Assembly: GCA_029251405.1 (NCBI GenBank) | Contig: JAQXDK010000020.1 | Span: 1 to 64,000, forward strand | DNA length: 64,000 bases | Direction: 5' to 3' | Source: Flavobacteriales bacterium | GTDB lineage: Bacteria > Bacteroidota > Bacteroidia > Flavobacteriales_D > Parvicellaceae | Part shown: positions 36,303-46,070 of the stretch, in pieces | Numbering within the stretch: position 1 is the first letter of the stretch | Layout of the letters: every line of letters starts with the position of its first letter | Notes under the pieces: model-generated | Databases searched by the model: none | What the model saw: the letters and a program-made list of their open reading frames with translations, nothing else | Told to the model about the DNA's origin: nothing | Position numbers and translations under genes: made by a program

Positions 36303-38063
36303 ATGGCGCACGACACACATCATCACAAGGAAAGTTTTATAACAAAATATTTATTTAGCCAAGATCATAAAATGATTGCTAAGCAGTATTTGCTAACAGC
36401 AATTTTTATGGGAGCTATAGGTATAACCCTTTCCGCTTTATTTAGAATGAAATTAGGCTGGCCTGATGAAAGATTCCCTCTTTTAGAATCTATTCTAGGT
36501 TCTGATGCAGCTCCTGATGGATTATTAGACAGTAATTGGTATCTCGGTTTAGTAACTCTACATGGAACAATAATGGTATTTTTTGTATTAACTGGAGGCC
36601 TTTCAGGAACCTTTTCTAATTTGTTAATTCCACTTCAAGTTGGAGCTAGAGATATGGCTTCTGGATTATTAAATATGATTGCTTATTGGTTGTTTTTTCT
36701 TTCAAGTGTTCTAATGGCAGCTTCCCTTTTTATCGAAACAGGACCTGCAATGGCGGGTTGGACGGTATACCCTCCATTAAGTGTTTTAGCAGAATTTCAA
36801 CCAGGCTCAGGATTAGGTATGACTCTATGGTTATTGTCGATGACTGTATTTATTGCCTCATCATTGATAGGTGGTATTAATTATATTGTAACCATACTAA
36901 ACCTTCGAACTAAAGGGATGACAATGACAAGATTACCTTTAACAATCTGGGCGTTTTTTATAACCGCTATTTTAGGTGTCCTATCATTTCCAGTATTGCT
37001 ATCTGCTGCTGTTTTATTACTAATGGATAGAGGATTTGGAACTAGTTTTTACATGAGCGATATTGTGACATCGTCTGGAGCGTTAGATGCTACTGGTGGA
37101 AGTCCAATTCTCTATGAACATTTATTTTGGTTCTTAGGACACCCTGAGGTTTATATTATCCTCTTACCTGCTTTAGGTATGACTTCTGAAATTATATCTA
37201 CTTGTTCTAGAAAACCAATATTCGGATATCGAGCTATGATTGGTTCAATGCTTGCTATAGGTTTCCTTTCATTTATTGTTTGGGGGCATCATATGTTTTT
37301 AACTGGCATGAATCCTTTTCTTGGAGGCGTTTTCACTTTTACAACATTATTGATTGCAATTCCTTCAGCAGTAAAAGCCTTTAACTACATAACAACTATC
37401 TGGAAAGGTAACGTTATTATGACACCCGCTATGTTATTTTGTATAGGATCTGTTTCTACTTTTATTTCGGGTGGTTTAACTGGTATTATTTTAGCAGATT
37501 CAGCTCTAGATATATCTCAGCACGATACTTATTTTGTTGTTGGGCACTTTCATATTGTTATGGGAATGACAGCGATACTCGGAATGTTTGCAGGGATCTA
37601 CCACTGGTTCCCTAAAATGTATGGTAAGTCGATGAATAAAAGAATGGGAATGGTTCATTTTTGGATTACAATAGTTTGTGGTTACGGTGTATTCTTACCA
37701 ATGCACTTTTTAGGAGAAGGTGGTTTGCCAAGAAGGTATTATGAAAATACTAATTTCCCAATGTTTGATCATTTTCTTGATTTAAACATTATGATATCAA
37801 TTTTTGCTAGTGTTGGAGTAATAGCTCAAGTTATTTTCTTTTTTAATTTTTTCTACAGCATTTTTAGAGGACCAAAATCTTCACAAAATCCATGGAATGC
37901 AAATTCGCTAGAATGGACAACTCCTGTAGAGCACGTTCACGGTAATTGGATTGGTGAAATCCCAACAGTTCACAGATGGCCATACGACTATAGTAAGCCT
38001 GGGAAGGATACAGATTTTGTGCCACAGCACATTCCTTTAGATGATAACGAAGAAGAACACTAA
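36303..38063 (+). CDS. coxA: Cytochrome c oxidase subunit I
   Basis: 586 residues with twelve or more membrane helices, the aa3-type catalytic subunit that reduces oxygen to water and pumps protons. Seen: the low-spin heme His in LVTLHGTIMVFFVLT, the CuB centre and cross-linked Tyr in FWFLGHPEVYIILLP, the double histidine VWGHHMFLTGM, and the heme ligands in DTYFVVGHFHIVMG. It is the last gene of the operon that begins with actA. No subunit III gene follows; coxA is followed by a terminator. Confidence 0.97.
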   Translation: MAHDTHHHKESFITKYLFSQDHKMIAKQYLLTAIFMGAIGITLSALFRMKLGWPDERFPLLESILGSDAAPDGLLDSNWYLGLVTLHGTIMVFFVLTGGLSGTFSNLLIPLQVGARDMASGLLNMIAYWLFFLSSVLMAASLFIETGPAMAGWTVYPPLSVLAEFQPGSGLGMTLWLLSMTVFIASSLIGGINYIVTILNLRTKGMTMTRLPLTIWAFFITAILGVLSFPVLLSAAVLLLMDRGFGTSFYMSDIVTSSGALDATGGSPILYEHLFWFLGHPEVYIILLPALGMTSEIISTCSRKPIFGYRAMIGSMLAIGFLSFIVWGHHMFLTGMNPFLGGVFTFTTLLIAIPSAVKAFNYITTIWKGNVIMTPAMLFCIGSVSTFISGGLTGIILADSALDISQHDTYFVVGHFHIVMGMTAILGMFAGIYHWFPKMYGKSMNKRMGMVHFWITIVCGYGVFLPMHFLGEGGLPRRYYENTNFPMFDHFLDLNIMISIFASVGVIAQVIFFFNFFYSIFRGPKSSQNPWNANSLEWTTPVEHVHGNWIGEIPTVHRWPYDYSKPGKDTDFVPQHIPLDDNEEEH

Positions 38064-38083
38064 TATCTATACGTAACTTTTTT

Positions 38084-38120
38084 AAAATCCGTAGCTTTAC
38101 TGTATGCGGATTTTTTTTTT
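38084..38120 (+). terminator. Rho-independent terminator overlapping the next start codon
   Basis: The left arm AAAATCCGTA (38084-38093) pairs with the right arm TGCGGATTTT (38105-38114), a 10-bp stem including one G-U pair, with an 11-nt loop and a run of ten T (38111-38120). It ends the respiratory operon 21 nt after the coxA stop. The ATG of the following gene (38104-38106) sits at the loop/right-arm junction, and the T-run codes for the first residues of its signal peptide. Confidence 0.8.
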
Positions 38121-38709
38121 ATTTCTTTTTTTATTTTTAGAACACAATTCTTTTTCGCAAAAAAAGTTAGATAACATTATTACTAATAATAGTTATGGTC
38201 TTAGGTTAGAGGTGAAGAATTTCTTTGTCTCAAATGACCGGTATAAAATTCAGGAGATGAAACCATTCTATAACATAAATGACAAATTTAAAGTGGGTTT
38301 TGGATTCTGTTTTTTAAGAGAAAAGAGTTTTAATACTCATGATTTCGATTTAAATATTAATGCATGTAATTTTTTCATTTCTCACTCAAGTCAACTATCT
38401 AATATATTTTCTGCCGAGGCAACCATTGATTTTGGAATGGGTAGATTAAAGACAATATCATTTCAAAATGAAATCAACAAGTGTCCTTATTCATTTTTTG
38501 AACCAGCATTAATTTTAAATTATGATGGATTTAATCTTTTTAGTTTAGGTCTTGGAAGTGGTTTCAGAATAACAAAAAAAAGCGATTTCATTATTAAGGA
38601 AAATTTGACTTTACCAACCATCATATTAAGATTTTCCTTAAAGTTTACAGAAATATATAATCACTTTTTAGATCGTTCAAATACATCATTATATTTGAAT
38701 AATGATTGA
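38104..38709 (+). CDS. Exported barrel-like protein of unknown function
   Basis: 201 residues from the ATG at 38104. The signal peptide ([18 protein letters not shown]) is unusually simple in composition because it is encoded by the T-tract of a terminator. The mature part is beta-rich with alternating aromatic strands ([47 protein letters not shown]), suggesting a small outer-membrane barrel. No family recognised. Its 3' end overlaps ruvB by 8 nt, so translation is probably coupled to ruvB. There is no other good ATG near the start; a later start would lose the signal peptide. Confidence 0.65.
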   Translation: MRIFFLFLFLFLEHNSFSQKKLDNIITNNSYGLRLEVKNFFVSNDRYKIQEMKPFYNINDKFKVGFGFCFLREKSFNTHDFDLNINACNFFISHSSQLSNIFSAEATIDFGMGRLKTISFQNEINKCPYSFFEPALILNYDGFNLFSLGLGSGFRITKKSDFIIKENLTLPTIILRFSLKFTEIYNHFLDRSNTSLYLNND

Positions 38710-39727
38710 GGAATATGATTTCAGGTCTAATGAACAAGACCAAACGGATAAGACCTACGAAATTGCTTTAAGACCTAAATATTTAGAAGATTTTGCTGGG
38801 CAACCTCTTGTGGTAGAGAATTTAAGCATTTTTGTTTCAGCTGCTAAGATGAGAGAAGAAAGTTTAGATCATGTTTTATTACACGGACCTCCAGGACTTG
38901 GCAAAACTACTTTAGCTCAAATTATTGCAAATGAAATGCAGGTCGGTATTAAAATATCTTCTGGCCCCGTATTAGATAAACCAGGAGATTTAGCAGGATT
39001 ACTCACTAACTTGGAAAAAGGAGATGTACTATTTATAGATGAGATACATAGGTTAAGCCCTGTAATAGAAGAATATTTATATTCCGCAATGGAAGATTAT
39101 AAAATTGATATTGTCTTGGATACCGGACCTAACGCAAGAACTGTCCAAATAGATCTTAATCCTTTTACATTAATTGGAGCAACTACACGAAGTGGTTTAT
39201 TAACCGCACCTTTAAGAGCTCGATTTGGTATTAATTGCAGACTGCATTATTACGATCAATCTACTTTGAAATCTATTATTAACAGATCTGCTGGGATATT
39301 GGATATTCCTTTAAAAGATAAAGCTGCTATAGAGATATCTGGGAGAAGCAGGGGAACACCTCGAATAGCCAACGCTCTTCTTAGAAGAGTAAGAGACTAC
39401 GCTCAAGTAAAAGGAGATGGAACGATTACTAATGATATTACTCAACTAGCATTAACAGCTTTACAAGTTGACAAGCATGGTTTAGATGAAATGGATAATA
39501 AAATCCTAACAGCTATAATAGATAAATATAAAGGTGGACCTGTTGGAATAAATACTTTGGCTACTGTGGTAGGTGAAGAATCTGGTACTATTGAAGAAGT
39601 TTACGAACCTTTTTTAGTTCAACAAGGGTATATGGTTAGAACTTCAAGAGGAAGAATGGTAACAGACTTGGCCTATCAACATTTAAATAGAGTTAAAAAC
39701 AATCCTGGCCAACAAGAAATATTTTGA
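38702..39727 (+). CDS. ruvB: Holliday junction branch migration DNA helicase RuvB
   Basis: 341 residues, full length. It is the hexameric AAA+ motor of RuvABC. Seen: [18 protein letters not shown], Walker [13 protein letters not shown], Walker [10 protein letters not shown], sensor 1 [20 protein letters not shown] (with arginine finger), and the C-terminal winged helix [25 protein letters not shown]. It overlaps the upstream gene by 8 nt and queG by 4 nt. Its partner ruvA is 15 kb away at 54634. Confidence 0.97.
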   Translation: MIEEYDFRSNEQDQTDKTYEIALRPKYLEDFAGQPLVVENLSIFVSAAKMREESLDHVLLHGPPGLGKTTLAQIIANEMQVGIKISSGPVLDKPGDLAGLLTNLEKGDVLFIDEIHRLSPVIEEYLYSAMEDYKIDIVLDTGPNARTVQIDLNPFTLIGATTRSGLLTAPLRARFGINCRLHYYDQSTLKSIINRSAGILDIPLKDKAAIEISGRSRGTPRIANALLRRVRDYAQVKGDGTITNDITQLALTALQVDKHGLDEMDNKILTAIIDKYKGGPVGINTLATVVGEESGTIEEVYEPFLVQQGYMVRTSRGRMVTDLAYQHLNRVKNNPGQQEIF

Positions 39728-40650
39728 ATATTTTTCAGAGAACGAAACTTATTAAAGACAAAGCTTTTTATTTAGGATTTTCCCATGTAGGAATTTCCAA
39801 GGCTGGTTTTCTAGAAAAAGAAGCCAGAAATCTAGAAAAATGGCTCAATAAAAATTACCATGGAAAAATGTCTTACATGGAAAACTATTTTGATTTAAGA
39901 ACTGATACAACAAAATTAGTTCCTGATGCAAAGTCCGTCATTACTCTTTTATTTAATTATTACAATCCAAATAAGCAAGGCGATGCTACCGCCCCAAAAA
40001 TCTCAATGTATTCTTATGGTAATGACTATCATAAAGTGATTAAGAAAAAGTTAAGAACTTTACAAAGTTATATAACAGATAATTTTGGAGACATTTCGAT
40101 CAGAGGTTTTGTGGATTCTGCTCCAGTTATGGATAAGGCATGGGCTGAGAAAAGTGGGTTAGGATGGATAGGAAAGCATAGTAACTTAATTAATAAAGAT
40201 AAGGGTTCATATTTTTTTATTGCTGAGTTAATTTTGGATCTAGAATTAGAAACAGATTTACCAATTAAAGATTATTGCGGAACTTGTACAAAATGCATCG
40301 ATGCTTGTCCAACGGATGCAATTATAGAACCATACGTAGTTGATGGCTCCAAATGTATTTCTTATCTAACTATAGAATTAAAAAATGAGATTATTCCTCA
40401 AGAGTTTAAGGGAAAAATGGATAACTGGATGTTTGGTTGTGATGTTTGTCAACAAGTTTGTCCCTGGAATAAATTTTCAACTCCTCATGAAGAACCACTA
40501 TTTAATCCTTCTATAGATTTATTAAATTATACTAAAAAAGATTGGGAAGAAATTAATGAGGAATCCTACAAACAATTATTTAAACATTCAGCAGTGAAAA
40601 GGACTAAATATAAAGGACTTAAAAGAAATATAAATTTTTTAAAATCTTAA
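39724..40650 (+). CDS. queG: Epoxyqueuosine reductase
   Basis: 308 residues from a TTG start overlapping the ruvB stop (TTGA). It performs the last step of queuosine synthesis in tRNA wobble bases, using cobalamin and two [4Fe-4S] clusters. Seen: the first cluster motif [18 protein letters not shown], the second [13 protein letters not shown], the DFA-type active site region [28 protein letters not shown], and the N-terminal HVGISKAG. The 3-nt separation from the COX15/CtaA gene suggests a shared transcript. Confidence 0.95.
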   Translation: MNIFQRTKLIKDKAFYLGFSHVGISKAGFLEKEARNLEKWLNKNYHGKMSYMENYFDLRTDTTKLVPDAKSVITLLFNYYNPNKQGDATAPKISMYSYGNDYHKVIKKKLRTLQSYITDNFGDISIRGFVDSAPVMDKAWAEKSGLGWIGKHSNLINKDKGSYFFIAELILDLELETDLPIKDYCGTCTKCIDACPTDAIIEPYVVDGSKCISYLTIELKNEIIPQEFKGKMDNWMFGCDVCQQVCPWNKFSTPHEEPLFNPSIDLLNYTKKDWEEINEESYKQLFKHSAVKRTKYKGLKRNINFLKS

Positions 40651-40652
40651 CT

Positions 40653-41636
40653 ATGAGATTCCATTGGGCTACATTAATAATGATTTATTTGGTAATAATA
40701 GCAGGTTCTATTGTTAGAATAACAGAGTCAGGAATGGGCTGTCCAGATTGGCCTAAATGTTTTAATCAATATATTCCTCCAACTAGTATATCTGACTTGC
40801 CAGAAAATTATCAGCATTATTATTCAGCTGTTAGAGAAAAAAAAATTAAAAAGTTTACATCTTTTTTAACCAAAGTAGGTTTGCAGGAAAAAGCAAAATT
40901 AATTAATGCTGATAAATCCTTATTGTACGAGCAACCTTTTAATGTATGGAATACTTGGCTGGAATATATTAACAGATTAATAGGTGCTTTAGCCGGATTA
41001 TTCATCCTTGGAGGGTTTATATATGCGTGGAGACAAAAAGAAAAGAAAAGAATTAAAATACTATTAGGTTTAGGACTTATTCTCTTGACTTTTTTTCAAG
41101 CTTGGTGGGGTTCAATGGTAGTTGCAACAAATATAGTTCCTTGGGTTTTGACAATTCACATGGTAATTGCCACCATTATGATAAGTTGGCAGATTTTAAT
41201 TATTTCAACCTGGAGTAATTCTTTAATAACGATATCACGAACTCTAAAAATAATTGCTTTCATAGGACTCATAATTTTTTTATTTCAAATAATTATTGGC
41301 ACACAGGTTCGTCAAATAGTTGACCATTGGTTAGATTCAAGTTCTAGATCAGATTTGGTCTTAGATAAGTTTGATTTATTTTTATCCCACAGAAGTTTGG
41401 CTTTATTTGTAGTCCTATTTAGTTTGTTTTTAGGTATATATTCTTACCTAACTAAACAAAAATTAGTAGAGATTAAAATTTTTATAATATGTGTAATAAT
41501 TGAAGCTTTAGTTGGTAAAATTTTAGCAGATTACAGCCTTCCTTATATTTTACAACCTGTTCATTTATTATTAGCGATGGTATCCTTTGGCTGTATGTCT
41601 AGCATTCTTTTTAATTATAAGCGTATTAAAAATTGA
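40653..41636 (+). CDS. ctaA: Heme A synthase, COX15/CtaA family
   Basis: 327 residues with eight membrane helices. It converts heme O to heme A for the aa3 oxidase encoded just upstream. Conserved residues: IVRITESGMGCPDWPKCF (with the Cys pair), EYINRLIGALAGLF (heme-binding His/Glu region represented by EYINR), WGSMVVATNIVPWVLTIHM, GTQVRQIVD and HRSLALFVVLFS. A loop at about 40-95 of charged residues (REKKIKKFTSFLTKVGLQEKAK) is typical of the Bacteroidota form. The stop overlaps the start of the next gene (TTGA). Confidence 0.93.
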   Translation: MRFHWATLIMIYLVIIAGSIVRITESGMGCPDWPKCFNQYIPPTSISDLPENYQHYYSAVREKKIKKFTSFLTKVGLQEKAKLINADKSLLYEQPFNVWNTWLEYINRLIGALAGLFILGGFIYAWRQKEKKRIKILLGLGLILLTFFQAWWGSMVVATNIVPWVLTIHMVIATIMISWQILIISTWSNSLITISRTLKIIAFIGLIIFLFQIIIGTQVRQIVDHWLDSSSRSDLVLDKFDLFLSHRSLALFVVLFSLFLGIYSYLTKQKLVEIKIFIICVIIEALVGKILADYSLPYILQPVHLLLAMVSFGCMSSILFNYKRIKN

Positions 41637-42187
41637 AATTTTTAAATTTTTTAATAGTAATTATTTTTTTTTCTTCTTCTTGTAAAAGTAATGTTGAAGA
41701 AATTTATTCAAATATAGATGGTTTAGACCATGGAGAAATTTTAAAAGGACCAGAAAGTGTAGAAAAACATTGTTTGAAACTTATTTATAAAATCGATACT
41801 ACTTTTTCCGATAAATACTTTAAAATTCTAGTTGATAAGCTAATTTCGGGTCCTAAAATTTGGCGTCCCTATTATTTTAATACTTTGTCTTTATACTGTG
41901 ATAATGTTAATGATGAAAATAAAAACTTATTGGAGGTTTCTATTTTTAATTATTTCATTCACAATCCGAAAGAATATTTAGAACACATTAAAAAAATGAA
42001 TTTTAAGAATAGTGATTGTATTTTACAAAACATTGCCAATTACATACAACAGTATCTAAAAGAAAGTAATATTACCATAATAAGCATGAAAAATGTTGCA
42101 CGTAAATATTGTGAAAACTGTTCAAATGAAGAAACGGAGACCCTTTATCAATACTTAGATCTTGCAAGCAAGTATCAGTCCGAGTGA
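41633..42187 (+). CDS. Hypothetical lipoprotein
   Basis: 184 residues from a TTG start that overlaps the ctaA stop (TTGA). The signal peptide ends in a lipobox (FFSSSC, cysteine about residue 17). The rest is mostly helical with several cysteines (HCLKLIYKI, LSLYCDNVND, SDCILQNIAN, ARKYCENCSN), reminiscent of repeat-helix proteins but without a recognised family. Co-transcribed with ctaA; whether it has a role in oxidase assembly is open. It converges on porX with one base between the stops. Confidence 0.7.
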   Translation: MKFLNFLIVIIFFSSSCKSNVEEIYSNIDGLDHGEILKGPESVEKHCLKLIYKIDTTFSDKYFKILVDKLISGPKIWRPYYFNTLSLYCDNVNDENKNLLEVSIFNYFIHNPKEYLEHIKKMNFKNSDCILQNIANYIQQYLKESNITIISMKNVARKYCENCSNEETETLYQYLDLASKYQSE

Positions 42188-42188
42188 T

Positions 42189-43721
42189 TTACTTACTATT
42201 TAAGAAAACAAACGGAATTAGCATCTCTTCTAATGAAATCCCGCCATGTTGAAATGTGTCGTTATATAAGTTCGCAAAACGGTGATAATTATTAGGATAA
42301 ACAAAAAAGTTATTTTCTTTGGCAAAGACATATGAACTACTTAATGAATTTTTAGGTAATAAAAACTCTTCTGGATTTAAAGCCTCCATGACCTCTTTCT
42401 TATTATAAGTAAGGTTTTTAGAAACTTTATACCTCATATTGCTATTGATTTGTTTGGGTCCCATTATTTTGGATGCGTTTTTGACTCTTATCGTTCCATG
42501 ATCTGTAGTTAAAAATACCTTACATGATTTCTCACTCATTTTTTTCATCATTTCATATAAAGGAGAATGTTTAAACCAGCTTAAGGTTAATGACCTGTAG
42601 GCTGATTCATCTTCAGCTAATTCTTTTATTACCTCCATGTCTGTTCTTGCATGAGATAAGGTGTCTACAAAATTATACACAATCGTATTCAAATTATTTT
42701 GAAGTAGATTATTGAATTCGTTTAGTAGCTTTTTCCCTTTGTTAAGATTGGTGATTTTATGATAAGAGGATTTTAAATTTAGAGAATTTCTTCTAAGGTT
42801 TTCATTTAACAGGAACTCTTCGTGTAGGTTTTTACCCTCATCAGATTCTTCGTCAACCCATTTTTGACCAAATCTTTTTTTAATTTCTAATGGCATTAGT
42901 CCAGCAAATAATGAATTTCGAGAGTACTGTGTTGTAGTTGGTAAAATACTGCAATAAACATCTTCTTCATTAACAGTAAACAATTCCTCAATAACCGGTT
43001 TGATGATCAACCATTGATCAAGTCTAAGATTGTCAATTACTAAAAGAAAATAATTCTCTTCCTTAAGCTTGGGAAATAATTTTTTTTCTAAAAGATTATT
43101 GCTCAATATTATTTCTTTCTCTTCTAGTAAATCTAAATAATTACGATCTATATATTTACTAAATAATTGGTTTGCTTCTTCTTTTTGCATATTAAATATT
43201 TCAGACATATTTTCATCTGACGTCTCTAATTGTAGTTCCCAATAGTTTAATTTTTTAAATAGCTCTATCCATTCTGTTAAATCCATAGATCTATTTAAAT
43301 CATTACTAATTTCTCTAAAGTTTTGCTGATAGGAAACAGTATTGGTTTCGCTTATAAGTCTTTTACTATCTAGTTGTTTTTTAATCGCCATTAATATTTG
43401 GTTGGGATTCACAGGCTTAATGAGATAGTCAGATATTTGCTTGCCGATGGCTTCTTCCATAATCATTTCCTCCTCACTTTTCGTAATCATTATTATAGGA
43501 ATGGTAGGGTGTATAGTTTTAATTTCTTCTAACGCTTTTAGCCCACTCATTCCAGGCATATTTTCATCTAGAAATACAATGTCAAAAGAATTTTCTTTAA
43601 ATTCTTGAACTGCTTCATTTCCTGAGTTAACAGCAAAAACTTCATGATTTTTCTTTTCTAAGAAAATAATGTGAGGTTTTAAACTGTCTATTTCATCGTC
43701 TGCCCAAAGTATTCTTGCCAC
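42189..43721 (-). CDS. porX: PglZ-domain response regulator (PorX type)
   Basis: 510 residues from a GTG start. A CheY-like receiver domain occupies about 1-120: acidic pocket DDE at 8-10, phosphoacceptor D52 in FLDENMPG, and the KP pair in YLIKPVNP. A linker is followed by a PglZ/alkaline-phosphatase-superfamily domain at about 200-510: NLRLDQW, SHARTDM, TTDHGTIRV and QHGGISLEEMLIP contain the metal-binding Asp, Thr/Ser and His residues. PorX controls the type IX secretion system, normally with the kinase PorY, and has phosphodiesterase-like activity on nucleotides in the family. Divergent from the HD-domain gene. Confidence 0.94.
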   Translation of the reverse strand: MARILWADDEIDSLKPHIIFLEKKNHEVFAVNSGNEAVQEFKENSFDIVFLDENMPGMSGLKALEEIKTIHPTIPIIMITKSEEEMIMEEAIGKQISDYLIKPVNPNQILMAIKKQLDSKRLISETNTVSYQQNFREISNDLNRSMDLTEWIELFKKLNYWELQLETSDENMSEIFNMQKEEANQLFSKYIDRNYLDLLEEKEIILSNNLLEKKLFPKLKEENYFLLVIDNLRLDQWLIIKPVIEELFTVNEEDVYCSILPTTTQYSRNSLFAGLMPLEIKKRFGQKWVDEESDEGKNLHEEFLLNENLRRNSLNLKSSYHKITNLNKGKKLLNEFNNLLQNNLNTIVYNFVDTLSHARTDMEVIKELAEDESAYRSLTLSWFKHSPLYEMMKKMSEKSCKVFLTTDHGTIRVKNASKIMGPKQINSNMRYKVSKNLTYNKKEVMEALNPEEFLLPKNSLSSSYVFAKENNFFVYPNNYHRFANLYNDTFQHGGISLEEMLIPFVFLNSK

Positions 43722-43744
43722 TGTTATTGATTTAATTAGATTTG
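43714..43744 (+). promoter_or_regulatory. Putative promoter of the HD-domain gene
   Basis: CTTG (43714-43717), 19-nt spacer, then TAGATTTG (43737-43744), a full match to TAnnTTTG. The ATG follows 20 nt later. The left box lies inside the first codons of the divergent porX, so transcription from the two directions may interfere. Confidence 0.6.
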
Positions 43745-43764
43745 CTTAAACTTAAAGATTCAAT

Positions 43765-44991
43765 ATGAAAAGAAATTCAATAAGTAAAATATTAAACGAT
43801 CCAGTTTACGGATTTATTACACTAAATAAAGGAATTTTATTGAATATTGTTGATCATCCATTCTTTCAAAGATTATCAAGGATAAAACAACTGGGATTAA
43901 CTTATTTAGTTTATCCGGGTGCTCATCATACTAGATTTCATCATGCAATAGGGGCATCTCACTTAATGAGTCAGGCTATTCAGACATTAAAACAAAACGA
44001 GGTTGCAATTAATAAAGAAGAAGAAGAAGCTGTCATTCTTGCCATATTACTACACGATATTGGACACGGTCCTTTTTCACATGCTTTAGAAAACAGTTTT
44101 ATAAAAGGTGTTTCTCATGAGGATATTTCCATTGAATTCATGAATTCTTTAAATAAAGAGTTTGATGGAGCTCTTGATTTAGCCCTAGAAATTTTTCAGG
44201 ACAAATATTCAAAAGGATTTTTGCATGATTTAGTTTCTTCACAGTTGGATATGGACAGGTTAGACTATCTAAAAAGAGATAGTTTTTTCACCGGTGTTTC
44301 TGAGGGTGTAGTTAGCAATGAAAGAATAATTAAAATGTTTGCTGTAGCAAACGATGAACTTGTTGTTAGAGAGAAAGGAATTTATTCTATTGAGAAATTT
44401 ATTGTTGCTCGAAGACTCATGTATTGGCAAGTTTATTTACATAAAACAGTTTTATCTGCTGAATTTTTATTAGCTAAAATTTTAGAACGAGCTAGGGAGA
44501 TTTATAACGAGGATAAAAAATTATTTATGGTCCCAAATATGTTATATTTTTTAGAAAAAAAAATCACAAAAGAGAATTATCAAGACTTTGATTTCTTAAA
44601 ATATTTTTCAAAATTAGATGATTTTGATGTTTTTACTTGTATTAAAGTATGGGCTGAGAGCAAGGATAAAGTCATTTCAAAGTTAAGTAATATGTTGATT
44701 AATAGAAATCTCTTAAAGGTTCAAATAAGCTCTAAAAAGTTCTCTTCTGAAAAGCTTGAAAAAATTAAATTATCCCACCAAAAAAATCTTGGTATTACTG
44801 CTGAAGAGATAAATTATTTTGTATTTCAAAAAGAAATGACCAATAATGCATACGATCCAAGAAAAGATAAAATTAAAATCCTGTTCAATAATGGACTTAT
44901 AAAAGACATTACTTTGGCTTCTGACAATTTAAATATAAGTGCATTGTCTAAACCTGTTAAAAAATACTATTTATTTGCACCAAACTTCTAA
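43765..44991 (+). CDS. HD-domain phosphohydrolase
   Basis: 408 residues. An N-terminal metal-dependent HD domain: PGAHHTRFHHAIGASHLMSQAI (first His residues), AILLHDIGHGPFSHALE (the HD pair), SQLDMDRLDYLKRDSFFTG (the last Asp), typical of dGTPase/SAMHD-like or YdhJ-like phosphohydrolases. The substrate is unknown; dNTP hydrolysis is the best guess. Residues about 270-400 are a mixed alpha/beta tail. The gene is divergent from porX. Confidence 0.9.
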   Translation: MKRNSISKILNDPVYGFITLNKGILLNIVDHPFFQRLSRIKQLGLTYLVYPGAHHTRFHHAIGASHLMSQAIQTLKQNEVAINKEEEEAVILAILLHDIGHGPFSHALENSFIKGVSHEDISIEFMNSLNKEFDGALDLALEIFQDKYSKGFLHDLVSSQLDMDRLDYLKRDSFFTGVSEGVVSNERIIKMFAVANDELVVREKGIYSIEKFIVARRLMYWQVYLHKTVLSAEFLLAKILERAREIYNEDKKLFMVPNMLYFLEKKITKENYQDFDFLKYFSKLDDFDVFTCIKVWAESKDKVISKLSNMLINRNLLKVQISSKKFSSEKLEKIKLSHQKNLGITAEEINYFVFQKEMTNNAYDPRKDKIKILFNNGLIKDITLASDNLNISALSKPVKKYYLFAPNF

Positions 44992-45032
44992 TTTATAGTA
45001 TCTTTTAATCATATTTCTTATTTTTAATTTTA

Positions 45033-46067
45033 ATGGAATTCACATCTCAGCAAATAGCAGAATTAATTAATGGAAAAGTTGAAGGAGATAATGAAATTTT
45101 AGTAAATAAATTTTCAAAAATTGAAAATGCTGAGTTCCATTCCTTGTCCTTTTTGGCTAATCCCAAATACGAGACTTATATTTATCAAACAAAAGCAAGC
45201 GTTGTTCTTGTTAATAACGATTTTATTCCTTCAAAACCTTTGCCAAAAACACTCACCTTAATCAAAGTAGAAAATGCTTATGAAAGTTTAGCGAAGTTGC
45301 TCAACTTTTATGAAAATATGGGATCAAAGCCTACTGGAATTGAGTCCCCAGTATTTATTCATGATTCTGCAAAAATTGGTAAAGCTGTTTATATTGGAGC
45401 TTTTTCTTACATTTCCGAAGGTGTTGTTATAGGAGATAATGCACAGATTCATTCCCACTGCCACATTGGTAAAGCTTCAACAATTGGTGAAAATTCTGTT
45501 TTGAACCCTGGTGTTAAAATATATCAAAACACCATTTTAGGTGAAAATTGTATAATTCATTCTAATGCAGTTATTGGATCAGATGGATTTGGTTTTGCTC
45601 CAAATACCGAAAATGAATATAAAAAAGTGTCCCAAATTGGTAATGTCATTATAAAAGACCATGTTGAAATTGGTGCTAATACTACTATTGATCGTGCTAC
45701 TATTGGTTCTACCGTTATAAATAAAGGAGTTAAAATTGACAATCTTGTACAAATTGGACATAACGTAGAAGTTGGTGAAAACACAGTAATTGCTGCTCAA
45801 ACTGGGGTTGCAGGGTCTACGAAAATTGATACTGATGTAATGATCGGTGGACAAGTGGGGATTGGTGGTCACTTGAAAATTTCAAAAGGAACTAAAATTG
45901 CGGCTCAAAGTGGTATCTCTAAATCTGTTGTAAAAGAAAATACTGTTTTACAAGGCACTCCAGCTTTTTCTTCTAATCAATTTAAAAGAAGTTTTGTTTT
46001 ATTTAAGAATTTCCCAGGACTAAAGAAAGAAATTGAAGCGATACAGTCAGAACTTAAAAAAAGTTAA
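45033..46067 (+). CDS. lpxD: UDP-3-O-acylglucosamine N-acyltransferase
   Basis: 344 residues. It adds the N-linked acyl chain in lipid A synthesis. An N-terminal uridine-binding domain (about 1-100: [40 protein letters not shown]) is followed by a left-handed beta-helix of hexapeptide repeats ([31 protein letters not shown]), the catalytic-His region in [22 protein letters not shown], and a C-terminal helix. First gene of the lipid A cluster; lpxC/fabZ follows after 3 nt. Confidence 0.96.
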   Translation: MEFTSQQIAELINGKVEGDNEILVNKFSKIENAEFHSLSFLANPKYETYIYQTKASVVLVNNDFIPSKPLPKTLTLIKVENAYESLAKLLNFYENMGSKPTGIESPVFIHDSAKIGKAVYIGAFSYISEGVVIGDNAQIHSHCHIGKASTIGENSVLNPGVKIYQNTILGENCIIHSNAVIGSDGFGFAPNTENEYKKVSQIGNVIIKDHVEIGANTTIDRATIGSTVINKGVKIDNLVQIGHNVEVGENTVIAAQTGVAGSTKIDTDVMIGGQVGIGGHLKISKGTKIAAQSGISKSVVKENTVLQGTPAFSSNQFKRSFVLFKNFPGLKKEIEAIQSELKKS

Positions 46068-46070
46068 TTA

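Noticed and set aside
45557-45872. Minus-strand frames opposite lpxD
   Set aside because: They mirror the hexapeptide repeats of lpxD; regular repeats leave the opposite frames open.
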